From Ruminococcaceae bacterium UBA6353 (lineage in GTDB: Bacteria > Bacillota > Clostridia > Oscillospirales > Acutalibacteraceae), in NCBI GenBank assembly GCA_002437905.1, contig DJRT01000023.1, forward strand, positions 1-64,000: DNA of 64,000 nucleotides. The letters run 5' to 3'. Positions 24,201-32,125 of the stretch are shown here, in pieces. The translations under genes and the position numbers were made by a program. Within the stretch, counting starts at the first letter, position 1, and each line of letters starts with the position of its first letter. Below the pieces are notes generated by a model, which searched no databases, had not been told where the DNA came from, and saw nothing but the letters and a program-made list of their open reading frames with translations.

Positions 24201-25505
24201 GCCGCCATGGGCGCCGCTGCCGTATGCCGGCATATAGCGCGCATAGGCGCCCTGCCCGCCCACATTATTGCTGTTATTGCCGGCGCCGTCATAGTATTTT
24301 TCCAGAATGCCGCCGTTTTCATCGGCTTCAAAGCCCCAGCTGAGCAGCGGCGTCGGCACATTGCCGATATCCTCATAGGTCTGTACCTTAGCGGCATCCG
24401 GCTGCCAGCCGGCATACAGCGTGGCATCCTCCTGCGGGAAGACCGTGACCGGCACCGTGCAGCGCTTATCGGCAAACCAGCCCACGAAGGTATAGCCGGC
24501 CTTGACCGGCTGCACCGCCACGATGGGGTCGCCCGGCTTACCGGCGATGCCGTCCACCGACGAGCCGCCAACGCTGTTAAAAGCCAGCGAAACGGTGTTT
24601 TTCAGCTCGACCCAGTGCGCGACCAGCGTGATATCGGCCGACGGGAAAACCGTCGGTGCTGCCTCGCCGGCGGCCGTAAACCAGCCGGCAAAGCGATAGC
24701 CGGAGCGCGTCGGCGCTGCCGGATAGGTAATGGTATCGCCGGCCATACCGGCCACGGGATCCACCGCCGTACCGCCGGCTGCGTCAAAGCGCACAGTCAC
24801 AGCGTCCACCGGCTGCACATCCACCTCGCCAACCAGCACAGTCGTGCCGGCGCGGTTGGTGTCATCCTCCATCTTCAGCAGCAGATAGAAGCCGCTGTCC
24901 GCCTTATCCGGCTGCAGGAAAAGTGTGGACTGCGTTACCCAGTCGGTCGTACCGGTGATCGTGGCCACCGGAACAGAATAATAGATGCTGAATTCCTTTG
25001 CCACCGTTGCCAGGTTTCCCAGACCTGCCACGGCATACAGCCTGGCAGCCGAGGTATACCCGGTCACCTTATAGGTCACCGTGACCAGGAAGGCGCTGCC
25101 GCGGCGCAGATAGGCCGTCTGTCCGTCTTTGCGGCTGTCCATCGTTCTGCCCAGATTATTGGGCAGGGAGAAGGTGGAATAATTCTGGTAATCCTCTGTT
25201 GTCTTGGCATCCTTGGTATACGCAAGCTGCATAGCATAGCCGGACCCATTGTACCCGCCGGCAACAATGCGCGTATCCACACCCTCGTCTGCAACAATGC
25301 GGTTGTTGGTCGCACTCGGACCATCCGTTTTCCAATAGTTCTTGTGGTAGGTACTGATATCCTTCTCACTGCCGAAATTCCAGTGATAGGCCGCACCGGT
25401 GGCCGCCGCCACCGGCAGTGCCACCGCCAGACTGGAAAGCAGCAACAGGGCGGATAACAGGACCGCCAGGGTACACTTTGCGCGGGGGTGCTTTGTCATC
25501 GTCAT
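21207..25505 (-). CDS. Giant surface protein with carbohydrate-binding-like and InlB repeats
   Basis: A 1432-aa secreted protein. The signal peptide (about 1-34) ends LPVAAATGA. At least five jelly-roll modules resemble CBM4/9 domains, each ending in a variant of AGTSVLIDDVRV or YVDDICV (VLVGEVDVQPV, VLIDDVRVSDF, LYVDDTYVTAY, VFIDDVTILDH, FYVDDICVQEY, YYLDDISVMP). InlB B-repeats occur near 235-365 (two) and 1265-1340 (GYEFTGWYTDKACTPEGLFD). A C-terminal TM helix (about 1402-1425) ends in RKKKKA, so the protein is membrane-anchored rather than sortase-linked. It would hold polysaccharide at the cell surface, next to the GH16-like enzyme encoded just downstream. The 226 bp before the gene hold no other gene; AGTATA (25566-25571) may be its -10 read in reverse. 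Confidence 0.75.
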   Translation of the reverse strand: MTMTKHPRAKCTLAVLLSALLLLSSLAVALPVAAATGAAYHWNFGSEKDISTYHKNYWKTDGPSATNNRIVADEGVDTRIVAGGYNGSGYAMQLAYTKDAKTTEDYQNYSTFSLPNNLGRTMDSRKDGQTAYLRRGSAFLVTVTYKVTGYTSAARLYAVAGLGNLATVAKEFSIYYSVPVATITGTTDWVTQSTLFLQPDKADSGFYLLLKMEDDTNRAGTTVLVGEVDVQPVDAVTVRFDAAGGTAVDPVAGMAGDTITYPAAPTRSGYRFAGWFTAAGEAAPTVFPSADITLVAHWVELKNTVSLAFNSVGGSSVDGIAGKPGDPIVAVQPVKAGYTFVGWFADKRCTVPVTVFPQEDATLYAGWQPDAAKVQTYEDIGNVPTPLLSWGFEADENGGILEKYYDGAGNNSNNVGGQGAYARYMPAYGSGAHGGNGVMQLAYEENAASNTPAYTAAFSLCRSDAASTWKSPAGRMYRVTFWYKAENLTGNATLKVYSTSCNLRGQIPGADDNLAGGAAQATAAALPQAAAGTWQQASAVITSTGYEGGTGLYIVLEMEDTTQRAGTSVLIDDVRVSDFAVQDITGYGDAALSTGKNHTAAGRRSVSLTANNQPVHTANRVVFGTDTGDTLLSVGDAYTAAAWVLSPVEADVTLQLISESAVSAMGTAANSRLQDAVTLHLPAGTWVQVRRTFILTAEGETAYLAFGAAAAGSYTLYVDDTYVTAYTPDRTQQEDYEGFAVGTFAPDAADGVHGNAGGRTVSNEQNHTPNGGNALKLRMDSREPAAYGRTVLHLDQQDFAADVGSGYVVNFWAYSAQARTVHFVLGSTGDPTLQNSAVQVDEERGAAVDATLAAGEWQQIALTVPRVAGSGTAMTYLTLAAYTDDCAENNPQHVFIDDVTILDHVDYQGDPDTEAFETYTAGMVVGLPAYGGTFTVTKDANHSEGGAKSAMAIATTRSGATRPQLMVKNGAGSQVELEAGKNYRISFWAMIPGGQPNYSMRYWLAVTQDETPFTNNDQKNAAVIYETAGDTTVTAGRWTQFRVELPAVAKGGKLRLGVTTNTNDRVVFYVDDICVQEYTPVEFDPNATVWNFENYNAGDGSDFILNAQGRVVENLYNHTPNGSRALELETLTWGGTERNQLVLIDPATGKPYELEIGQEYVVSFWIYLPEEEAGSMVLNYWLLGTDAVATVQDKSKAEFDCGGQGYSLLAGEWVQIQTTITVRNGKHLILGTTDRASRATGTTYYLDDISVMPPQYVTVRFDTNGSADTFPDVRAVVGMPMPLPEVDPYLEGYEFTGWYTDKACTPEGLFDTENGRVTGKNGDVLTLYAGWQRWKEKPSSDSAEEPRYKTEYYPERVWVGDQNVIEPLEFGESPTLGDAAPVSKTPDKQPADEKTAEGMKTWMILVIVAAAVAVVGGGAAATLLLLRKKKKA

Positions 25506-25731
25506 TTCCTCCTGTTCCGGAGCAGCGTCCTTCTACGCTGCCTTGCGTCTTTACCGCGTAATTTCAGTATAGCGGAAGCTGGCGGAAAAGAATATATAAA
25601 ATTGTGCATTTCTTAGCACTTTTTGTTCATTTGACCAAAAAAGCACCCTTACGCCTCCGAATTCCCCACCAAAAGAAAGGTATATTCTTCCTATTCGCAC
25701 ATAAACAAGGAGGAAAACGCCCGTATAAATT

Positions 25732-27054
25732 TTATTGTTCGACCGACACCAGCACATCGATTCCGTGCGCTGTTTCGCCGTAATAGACCCACACATCGTC
25801 GTACCCATCCACACTCACGCGTGCCTTGACGGTCTGCTGTCCGGCTGTGGTGGTATTGCTCATATCCACCGTCAGCCGGATATTCGCCGAGGTGATCTGC
25901 CGCAGTGAGCGCGCCGAGCCGCAAAGCGTGATCCCGGTCAGCTTGCTCTGCTTGAGGGTTACTGTGGTACCCGCAGGCGCGTTGTTGACCGTCAGGCAAT
26001 CCGCCGGCAGCTCAACATCCAGCGTGCGGGAGGTGATGTTGGTCAGACCCACCTTGACCTGCAGGGTCTCATTGCCGTTCACCGGGCGGATCCCGTCCAT
26101 CGTCTCCAGTGTGATGTTCTTCGTCAGATTGCCGGGGTTAAGCTGGTCGAAATCCACCTGTATCGCATTATTGATGGAGGTGATATAGTCATCCAGCTCA
26201 TCCGGCACACCCCACAGTTCCACCGAGGTGGGGCTGACCGTGACCAGGCTGCTGCCGCGGGTGCTGTACGCCGCCGGGATGTGCAGCAGCGAGGGCTTCA
26301 GCTGCACCTCACGATAGACCATCACCGGCACCGTCACACTCACCTTGCTGTCCTCTGCATTGAGGAAGGAAACCGCGTCGAGTACATTGCCCTCCTCATC
26401 CCGCGCCTCCAGTGTGCCATCGTACACGGCCGTCTCATTGACGACCGCCTCATCCTTGATAACGGCCACCACCGTGGCGATCCGGGTGACCGCCGAGCGC
26501 GGGCCGGAAACGGTGATCTGCCCATCGCTCATCGCGGTGCTGCTGATCAGCGGGGTGCCAAACTGGAAGGTGCGCTCATCCGCCAGCTTCAGGTTCGGCA
26601 TCTCGACCTCTACGGGGAACGCCTTTTCGCGCCATACATCCACCGTAATGGTCACGGTATCGCTGGTACCGTCCTCGCCCACCACGCTCTGGATGGTATA
26701 ATCCCCCGTGGATACCGCGCGCAGCGGCAGGGTATAGGTGCCCTCCTTGACCACGCTGCCGGCATCGGCCGTAACGGTGATATCGGAGGCTGTTAGCCGG
26801 CTGACGACCGAACGCAGGCCGTGCACGGTTACCGTGGCCGTGGCATTGGCACCGGAAGTAATCCGCAGGTTGGTTGCCTGCGCCACATATTCATTCAGCG
26901 TGACCGAAACCGGCACGCCGGTGATGACCTGATCCTGGGCGTTGCTGGGGCCATACACCACCAGCGACCACACCAGAATAGCCAGCAGCAGGGACACCAC
27001 CATCATCAGGCGGTCATTATGCATCAGGCGGCTGAGTGAAAAGCGTTTCTTCAT
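25732..27054 (-). CDS. cdaR: CdaR-like YbbR-domain regulator of diadenylate cyclase
   Basis: A 440-aa protein. One N-terminal TM (about 16-36, MMVVSLLLAILVWSLVVYG) is followed by four YbbR-type repeats outside the membrane. Recognisable repeat edges are VPVSVTLN, FPVEVEMPNLKL, VPVMVYREVQLKPSLLHIP and LDVELPADCLTV. In Firmicutes CdaR binds and modulates CdaA. The gene overlaps cdaA by 4 bp (27051-27054), the conserved arrangement. Length and domain count are normal for clostridial CdaR. Confidence 0.87.
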   Translation of the reverse strand: MKKRFSLSRLMHNDRLMMVVSLLLAILVWSLVVYGPSNAQDQVITGVPVSVTLNEYVAQATNLRITSGANATATVTVHGLRSVVSRLTASDITVTADAGSVVKEGTYTLPLRAVSTGDYTIQSVVGEDGTSDTVTITVDVWREKAFPVEVEMPNLKLADERTFQFGTPLISSTAMSDGQITVSGPRSAVTRIATVVAVIKDEAVVNETAVYDGTLEARDEEGNVLDAVSFLNAEDSKVSVTVPVMVYREVQLKPSLLHIPAAYSTRGSSLVTVSPTSVELWGVPDELDDYITSINNAIQVDFDQLNPGNLTKNITLETMDGIRPVNGNETLQVKVGLTNITSRTLDVELPADCLTVNNAPAGTTVTLKQSKLTGITLCGSARSLRQITSANIRLTVDMSNTTTAGQQTVKARVSVDGYDDVWVYYGETAHGIDVLVSVEQ

Positions 27055-27929
27055 TTTTCCGCCCTCCTTTTCCGCCGCCAGAGGGGCTTCTTGCTCTCCT
27101 GCTTATTCCATAGGATGCGCTCCTCCAGCGCTTTTATCAAGCTGTCCTTCGTATAGTTGCGGGTCAGTTCGCCGGATTCGGCCAGCGAGATGGCGCCGGT
27201 CTCCTCCGAGAGAATTACAACCACGCAGTCGGAATTTTCACTCATACCCACGCCGGCGCGGTGCCGGGTGCCCAGCTCCCGGCTGATCTGCAGATTATCC
27301 GTCAGCGGCAGTATGCAGCCGGCGGCATAGATCCGGCCGTCACGGATAATCATAGCGCCATCGTGCAGCGGCGCCTTGTTGAAAAAGATGTTGGAGATCA
27401 GCTCGCCGGACGGCTCCGCCTCAATCACCGTGCCGGAGCGCACGATCTCGCCAAGGCGGGTGGACCGCTCCATCACGATCAGGGCGCCCATCTTCTGGCG
27501 CTGCAGGATCTCCACCGCATCCGCCGTGGCCTCGATGGCCTTGTTCCACTGATCCAGCAGCGCGGTGCTGTCCATCTGGTTCAGATCGCCGAACACGCGC
27601 AGCAGACCCACACGGGAATGGCCGGCCTGCTCCAGCGCCCGCCGGATCTCCGGCTGGAAGATGACCACCAGCACCAGCAGACCGTTATCAAAGATCGCCT
27701 TGAGCAGGAAAAGCACCGTCGTCAGATTGAGCAGATACGCCGCCAGATACAGCAGCCCCAGCAGCAAAATCCCCTTGATCAGCTGTTCGGCACGGGAATC
27801 CCGCACCAGCCGGATCAGAAAATAAATAAACAGCGCAACAAGCAGGATATCCAGTGTATCCTCCAGCCAATGGTAGGTGGAGAAAAACTGGATCACCCTG
27901 CTCCATGCATTGCTGACAAATTCCGTCAT
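27051..27929 (-). CDS. cdaA: Diadenylate cyclase CdaA (DisA_N domain)
   Basis: A 292-aa membrane enzyme making cyclic di-AMP from two ATP. Three TM helices occupy about residues 20-95, and the DisA_N catalytic domain follows. The two catalytic motifs are intact: DGAMIIRDGRIYAAGC and GTRHRAGVGMSE. Cyclic di-AMP controls potassium and osmolyte transport and cell-wall balance. The ATG at 27929 has GGAGGT upstream; the longer frame adds a Gly/Arg-rich tail with no site. It has its own promoter inside the 3' end of the cysteine desulfurase gene. Confidence 0.92.
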   Translation of the reverse strand: MTEFVSNAWSRVIQFFSTYHWLEDTLDILLVALFIYFLIRLVRDSRAEQLIKGILLLGLLYLAAYLLNLTTVLFLLKAIFDNGLLVLVVIFQPEIRRALEQAGHSRVGLLRVFGDLNQMDSTALLDQWNKAIEATADAVEILQRQKMGALIVMERSTRLGEIVRSGTVIEAEPSGELISNIFFNKAPLHDGAMIIRDGRIYAAGCILPLTDNLQISRELGTRHRAGVGMSENSDCVVVILSEETGAISLAESGELTRNYTKDSLIKALEERILWNKQESKKPLWRRKRRAEK

Positions 27930-28009
27930 AACGAACCTCCCGCGCCGGCCGCAGCCGGCGCCTGCTATAAAAGCCGGCCATGGTGGCACGGCGACACATT
28001 CTTGTGTTT

Positions 28010-28037
28010 ATTATAGCATACTTTTCGGGCGGTGCAA
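28010..28037 (-). promoter_or_regulatory. Promoter of cdaAR inside the desulfurase 3' end
   Basis: Read on the minus strand: -35 TTGCAC (28032-28037), 16-bp spacer, -10 TATAAT (28010-28015). The -35 lies within the coding end of the upstream gene. Confidence 0.55.
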
Positions 28038-29180
28038 TGTTTTTTGCGCAATTTGGATAAAAAGTTTACAAATTGCCTCGGCCTGCTGCGGCGTGGTAAA
28101 AGCCGATGGGGCCAGGCGCGCCGTACCGTCCGGCAGGGTGCCGAAGTGCCGGTGTGCCAGCGGGGCGCAGTGCAGGCCGGCACGCACCGCCACACCGGCA
28201 GCGTCCAGCTGCTCGGCCAGCTCCTCACTTTTCAGCCCCTGCACATTCAGCGACAGCACCGGCGCGCTGCGCCCTGCCTCCGGGCGAGGCGTATACAGCT
28301 GTATCCCCGGCACGCCGTTCAGCCGGTCATACACCCGCTGCAGCAGCCGCAGCTCATGCTGATAAATGGTCTCGCGCCCCTGCTGCTGCACAAAGCGTAT
28401 GCCCGCGGCAATGCCGCAGATGCCCGGCACATTCGGCGTGCCGCTTTCCAGCCGGTCCGGCAGCTCCGTCGGCTGCTCCGGGTGCAGCGAAAGGCTGCCG
28501 GTTCCGCCCCGCACAAGGGGCGGCAGCGGCCGCGCAGTGTCCCGGCAAAGCAGCATCCCCGTGCCCATCGGCGCATACAGCCCCTTGTGCGCCGCCACAC
28601 ACAGATAGTCGATGCCGTCGGCCTGCATATCCAGCGGCAGCACCCCGGCCGTTTGGGCTGCATCCACACAAAACACCAGACCGTGGCTGTGCGCCAGCTC
28701 TGCCAGCCGCCGGATCGGCAGCGTCACACCGAACACATTGGAAGCGTGCGTACACAGCAGCAGCCGGGTATCCGGCCGGATCGCACGGCGGAAATTTTCC
28801 ACCGTCTCGTCCTCATCCGGCGACCAGCGGGCAATATCATACCGCCGGCCAGCCGGGGGCAGCGCGTGCAGCGGCCGCAGCACAGCATTGTGCTCCAGAT
28901 CGGAAATCAGGGCGCGGCCGCCGTTGCCCAGCACCCCATGGATCACGGTATTCAGCGCTGCGGTACAGTTCAGCACAAAAATGACGCCCGCCGGATCCGG
29001 CAGGCCGAAAAACGCCGCGGCAGCCTCGCGGCAGACATACACCTGCTCGGAGGCAGCCATGCCCATCCGGTGCCCACCGCGGCCGGGGTTGGCACCATAA
29101 TCCTGCAGTGCCGCCGCCACCGCCCGCCGCACCGCCGGCGGCTTCGGCCAGGTGGTCGCCGCATTGTCCCAATAAAGCAT
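28011..29180 (-). CDS. Class-V aminotransferase, cysteine desulfurase/selenocysteine lyase type
   Basis: A 389-aa PLP enzyme that removes sulfur (or selenium) from cysteine (selenocysteine). YWDNAATTWPKPPAV is the family opening. The PLP lysine is in VAAHKGLYAPMGTG, and the pyridoxal-binding Asp in VFCVDAAQTAG. The C-terminal VRAGLHCAPLAH carries the persulfide cysteine in the short loop of the SufS/CsdB class. The ATG at 29180 is chosen for GGGGAG upstream; a GTG at 29192 is possible. The DUF3343 gene precedes it by 27 bp, a pairing known in selenium and sulfur trafficking loci, and an Rrf2 regulator is divergent. Confidence 0.83.
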   Translation of the reverse strand: MLYWDNAATTWPKPPAVRRAVAAALQDYGANPGRGGHRMGMAASEQVYVCREAAAAFFGLPDPAGVIFVLNCTAALNTVIHGVLGNGGRALISDLEHNAVLRPLHALPPAGRRYDIARWSPDEDETVENFRRAIRPDTRLLLCTHASNVFGVTLPIRRLAELAHSHGLVFCVDAAQTAGVLPLDMQADGIDYLCVAAHKGLYAPMGTGMLLCRDTARPLPPLVRGGTGSLSLHPEQPTELPDRLESGTPNVPGICGIAAGIRFVQQQGRETIYQHELRLLQRVYDRLNGVPGIQLYTPRPEAGRSAPVLSLNVQGLKSEELAEQLDAAGVAVRAGLHCAPLAHRHFGTLPDGTARLAPSAFTTPQQAEAICKLFIQIAQKTLHRPKSML

Positions 29181-29207
29181 TTTTCTCCCCACTCCCTCAC
29201 GCGCCGC

Positions 29208-29429
29208 TCACAGCGCCTCGCTGATGCGCACCACGCGCACCCCATTGCTGCGCAGAATTTTCTCAGCCTGTCCGCCATTGCCCGTGATCAGCAGGCTGTA
29301 CCCGCAGCCATCCCCCTTGGGGGGATTAGAGGAGCGGTGAATAAAGGCACGGATACCGTGCTGCTCCAGCAGCCGCTTGCCCCGCATGGCATTGGTCACA
29401 GAGCCGACATGGATATACTGGTTGCCCAT
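29208..29429 (-). CDS. DUF3343 family small protein
   Basis: A 73-aa protein. GSVTNAMRGKRLLEQHGIRAFIHRSSN and GYSLLITGNGGQAEKILRSNGVRVV match the DUF3343 pattern of small putative sulfur/selenium carrier-like proteins, often next to YedF/TusA or desulfurases. A conserved cysteine is present in DGCGYSLL. It opens the operon with the class-V desulfurase, so it may accept or deliver the sulfur atom; this is inference. The ATG has GGAGGG upstream. No membrane segment is present. Confidence 0.72.
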   Translation of the reverse strand: MGNQYIHVGSVTNAMRGKRLLEQHGIRAFIHRSSNPPKGDGCGYSLLITGNGGQAEKILRSNGVRVVRISEAL

Positions 29430-29463
29430 GCTTTTCCCTCCCCTCCGTTCCCAGTATATGCAG

Positions 29464-29496
29464 AAAAAAGCCCCGCGCGACAAAAAAGCCCCGCGC
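29464..29496. repeat. Tandem 15-nt direct repeat in a divergent intergenic region
   Basis: AAAAAAGCCCCGCGC occurs at 29464-29478 and 29482-29496, with an 18-bp period. It lies between the DUF3343 gene and the Rrf2 gene and may be a regulator site on the desulfurase side. Confidence 0.6.
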
Positions 29497-29513
29497 ATGG
29501 GCTGCCGCCCCCC

Positions 29514-29542
29514 TTGAAAGCCGGGCAAATATATGGTAGTAT
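29514..29542 (+). promoter_or_regulatory. Promoter of the Rrf2 regulator
   Basis: TTGAAA (29514-29519), 17-bp spacer, TAGTAT (29537-29542). The start would be about 25 nt before the AAAGGAG ribosome binding site. Confidence 0.55.
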
Positions 29543-29573
29543 AGAAACACCACCCCACAAAGGAGCTGAGCAC

Positions 29574-30011
29574 ATGCGGATATCGACAAAAGGACGCTAC
29601 GCCCTGCGGATGCTGCTGGATCTGGCCGAACACCAGGGCAATGGCTATGTGGCGCTGAAGGACATTGCCGAGCGCCAACAGATATCCAAAAAATATCTGG
29701 AGCAGATCGTCCCCATTCTCAACCGCTCGGATATTCTCAAGACCAACCGCGGCTACCAGGGGGGCTACCGCCTGTCCAAAAGCCCGGAGCACTACACCGT
29801 GGGGATGATCCTGCGCCTGACCGAGGGAAGCCTGGCCCCGGTGCCCTGCGCTGAACAGGATCCGGTGGAATGCCCCCGCAGTGCAGAGTGCGCCACGCTG
29901 CCGGTGTGGCAGGGGCTGTATCGGGTAGTCAGCGAATATCTGGACGGCATCACCCTGCAGGCGCTGCTGGAGCAGCAGCAGGCACGGTACGAAAACGACT
30001 ATGTCATCTGA
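29574..30011 (+). CDS. Rrf2-family transcriptional regulator (IscR/CymR-like)
   Basis: A 145-aa regulator. The winged helix-turn-helix is at about 1-65 (MRISTKGRYALRMLLDLAEH, LKDIAERQQISKKYLEQIVPIL, GGYRLSKSPEHYTVGMIL). A C-terminal cysteine cluster, CAEQDPVECPRSAEC (C-x7-C-x5-C), would bind an Fe-S cluster as in IscR. It lies between the desulfurase/DUF3343 pair and cysK/tcdA, all sulfur genes. The palindrome ACCTACAA-N3-TTGTAGGT in front of cysK and tcdA is a candidate target. Whether it acts as IscR (Fe-S state) or CymR (cysteine state) cannot be decided here, but the cysteine cluster favours the former. Confidence 0.86.
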   Translation: MRISTKGRYALRMLLDLAEHQGNGYVALKDIAERQQISKKYLEQIVPILNRSDILKTNRGYQGGYRLSKSPEHYTVGMILRLTEGSLAPVPCAEQDPVECPRSAECATLPVWQGLYRVVSEYLDGITLQALLEQQQARYENDYVI

Positions 30012-30029
30012 CACACCAAAAAAAGAAAC

Positions 30030-30063
30030 CAGCGGCCGTCCGGAGATATCCGGACGGCCGCTG
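30030..30063. terminator. Bidirectional terminator between Rrf2 gene and cysK
   Basis: A perfect 15-bp stem (30030-30044 with 30049-30063) with a GATA loop separates the convergent genes. An A-tract (30018-30024) precedes it, serving as the U-tract for the opposite strand. Confidence 0.8.
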
Positions 30064-30076
30064 TTCTGTTGGTTCG

Positions 30077-31006
30077 TTATTCTGCAAACATTGGCGTGGA
30101 AAGATACCGCTCACCGGTATCCGGCAGCAGCGCCACGATCAGCTTCCCCTTGTTTTCCGGCCGCAGGGCAAGCTGCGTAGCCGCAAACATCGCCGCGCCG
30201 GAGGAGATACCCACCAGCAGCCCCTCTTCCCTGGCCAGCGCCCGGCCGGTTGCAAAGGCATCCTCGTTGCTCACCGGCAGAACCTCATCATAGATGCCGG
30301 TATTCAGGGTGTCCGGCACAAAGCCGGCGCCGATCCCCTGGATCTTATGCGGGCCGGCCTTGCCCTGCGACAGCACCGGCGAGGTCGCCGGCTCTACGGC
30401 CACCACCTTTACCTGCGGATTCTGCGCCTTGAGATATTCGCCAACACCGGTCACCGTGCCGCCGGTGCCAACGCCCGCCACAAAGATATCCACCTTACCG
30501 TCGGTGTCCTGCCAGATCTCCGGGCCGGTGGTGCGGCGGTGAACCGCCGGGTTGGCCGGGTTGGTAAACTGGCTGGGGATAAAGCTGTTCGGCGTGGCCG
30601 CCGCCAGCTCCTTGGCCTTTTCAATGGCGCCCTTCATCCCCTTGGCGCCCTCGGTCAGCACCAGCTCGGCGCCGTAGGCCTTGAGCAAATTGCGCCGCTC
30701 TACACTCATGGTCTCCGGCATGGTCAGGATTACCCGGTAGCCCCTGGCTGCCGCCACCGATGCCAGACCGATGCCGGTATTGCCGCTGGTCGGCTCAATG
30801 ATGACCGCCCCCGGCTTGAGCAGCCCCTTTTCCTCCGCATCGTCCAGCATGGCGCGGGCAATGCGATCCTTCACGCTGCCGGCGGGATTGAAAAATTCCA
30901 CCTTTGCCACCACCGTAGCCGGCAGGCTGCGGGCAGCGGAGTAGTTTTTCACCTTGACCAAAGGGGTGGAACCAATCAGATCGGTTATTGTCTCATACAC
31001 TTTCAT
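30077..31006 (-). CDS. cysK: Cysteine synthase A (O-acetylserine sulfhydrylase)
   Basis: A 309-aa PLP enzyme making cysteine from O-acetylserine and sulfide. [12 protein letters not shown] carries the PLP lysine. [12 protein letters not shown] is the substrate loop, [16 protein letters not shown] the phosphate-binding loop, and [12 protein letters not shown] the C-terminal signature. Length is standard. It has a perfect consensus promoter followed by the palindrome at 31049-31067, which would place it under repression shared with tcdA. It is convergent with the Rrf2 gene and divergent from tcdA. Confidence 0.95.
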   Translation of the reverse strand: MKVYETITDLIGSTPLVKVKNYSAARSLPATVVAKVEFFNPAGSVKDRIARAMLDDAEEKGLLKPGAVIIEPTSGNTGIGLASVAAARGYRVILTMPETMSVERRNLLKAYGAELVLTEGAKGMKGAIEKAKELAAATPNSFIPSQFTNPANPAVHRRTTGPEIWQDTDGKVDIFVAGVGTGGTVTGVGEYLKAQNPQVKVVAVEPATSPVLSQGKAGPHKIQGIGAGFVPDTLNTGIYDEVLPVSNEDAFATGRALAREEGLLVGISSGAAMFAATQLALRPENKGKLIVALLPDTGERYLSTPMFAE

Positions 31007-31048
31007 TGCTGTGACCTCTTTCCTTATGAATTTTCATTTACCTACTAA

Positions 31049-31099
31049 ACCTACAAAGTTTATAGGCATTATTATATGCAGCGATTAGCCCTTTGTCAA
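31049..31099 (-). promoter_or_regulatory. cysK promoter with palindromic operator
   Basis: Read on the minus strand: -35 TTGACA (31094-31099), 17-bp spacer, -10 TATAAT (31071-31076), both perfect. Immediately downstream, covering the start site, is ACCTACAA-AGT-TTATAGGC (31049-31067), a two-mismatch copy of the tcdA operator. Confidence 0.75.
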
Positions 31100-31158
31100 C
31101 CCCTTTTGGAAAATTTTTTATATTTTCTTGTGTTGGCGCCGTTTTCCCAGGGGCAGAC

Positions 31159-31210
31159 TTGACTTTTCGCCGCGCCGTGCGTATAATAAATACCTACAAA
31201 CCTTGTAGGT
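31159..31210 (+). promoter_or_regulatory. tcdA promoter with palindromic operator
   Basis: TTGACT (31159-31164), 17-bp spacer, TATAAT (31182-31187). ACCTACAA-ACC-TTGTAGGT (31192-31210), a perfect 8+8 inverted repeat, covers the expected start site, as for a repressor. Confidence 0.75.
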
Positions 31211-31233
31211 TATACTAAAGGAGACTACGCCCT

Positions 31234-32010
31234 ATGCCCAATCAATTTTCCAGAACCGAATTGCTGTTCGGCCCACAGGCCATGGAGACACTGCGCCATT
31301 CACGCGTGGCCGTTTTCGGCATCGGCGGTGTGGGCAGCTACACAGCCGAGGCGCTCATCCGCAGCGGTCTCGGTGCCATCGACCTGATCGACGATGATAA
31401 GGTCTGCCTGACCAACCTCAACCGGCAGCTTTTTGCCACCCGGAAAACCGTGGGACAATACAAGGTGGATGTTGCCGCCGCCCGTCTGGCCGATATCAAC
31501 CCGGACGCGGCTGTGTACACCCATAAGGTCTTTTATACGCCCGATACCGCCGGGCAGTTTGATCTGACGCAGTACGATTATATTGTTGACGCTATTGATA
31601 CCGTAACCGGCAAGCTGGCGCTGGCCGTCAATGCCACCGCCGCCGGCACCCCCATCATCAGCTCCATGGGGGCGGGCAATAAGCTGGACCCCACTGCCTT
31701 CGAGGTGACCGATATTTACAAGACCGCCGTCTGCCCCCTGGCCAAGGTGATGCGCAATGAGCTGAAAAAGCGCCGCATCCGCCGGCTGAAGGTGGTATAC
31801 TCCAAGGAGCTGCCAATGACTCCGCTGGAGGACGGCGCTGCCGGCTGCCGCACACACTGTATATGCCCCCCCGGCACAGCCCGCAGCTGCACACAGCGGC
31901 GGCAGGTGCCCGGCAGCAATGCCTTTGTGCCGCCGGTGGTCGGGCTGATTATCGCCGGCGAGGTGCTGAAGGATCTGACCGGTGTCCGTGGCCGCGGACC
32001 GGGCCTGTAA
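31234..32010 (+). CDS. tcdA: tRNA threonylcarbamoyladenosine dehydratase-like E1 enzyme
   Basis: A 258-aa ThiF/MoeB/HesA-type adenylating enzyme. The nucleotide-binding motif is VAVFGIGGVGSYTAEALIRSG, followed by DDDKVCLTNLNRQLFATRKTVGQ with the catalytic arginine region, then DAIDTVTGKLAL. C-terminal cysteines are in CRTHCICPPG. The TcdA subgroup converts the tRNA base t6A to its cyclic form using ATP and commonly works with a cysteine desulfurase (CsdA/CsdE) sulfur relay; a desulfurase gene lies 2 kb away. AAAGGAG precedes the ATG. It shares an operator with cysK. Confidence 0.85.
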   Translation: MPNQFSRTELLFGPQAMETLRHSRVAVFGIGGVGSYTAEALIRSGLGAIDLIDDDKVCLTNLNRQLFATRKTVGQYKVDVAAARLADINPDAAVYTHKVFYTPDTAGQFDLTQYDYIVDAIDTVTGKLALAVNATAAGTPIISSMGAGNKLDPTAFEVTDIYKTAVCPLAKVMRNELKKRRIRRLKVVYSKELPMTPLEDGAAGCRTHCICPPGTARSCTQRRQVPGSNAFVPPVVGLIIAGEVLKDLTGVRGRGPGL

Positions 32011-32025
32011 CGATCTTTTGTACAA

Positions 32026-32066
32026 AAAAGGACGGCAGACACCTCTTTGGTGTCTGCCGTCCTTTT
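32026..32066. terminator. Terminator after tcdA
   Basis: A perfect 18-bp stem (32026-32043 with 32049-32066) flanked by A6 and T4, working in both directions between convergent genes. Its core ACGGCAGAC recurs in the terminator at 36062-36106. Confidence 0.88.
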
Positions 32067-32125
32067 CCGCATCTGGCAGCACTCCGCCCCGCGGGCGAAA
32101 CCGGAAACCATCAGACCTTTTCTAC

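Noticed and set aside
29464..29496. CRISPR-like array
   Set aside because: Only two units 18 bp apart with a 3-bp gap; no spacers and no cas genes.
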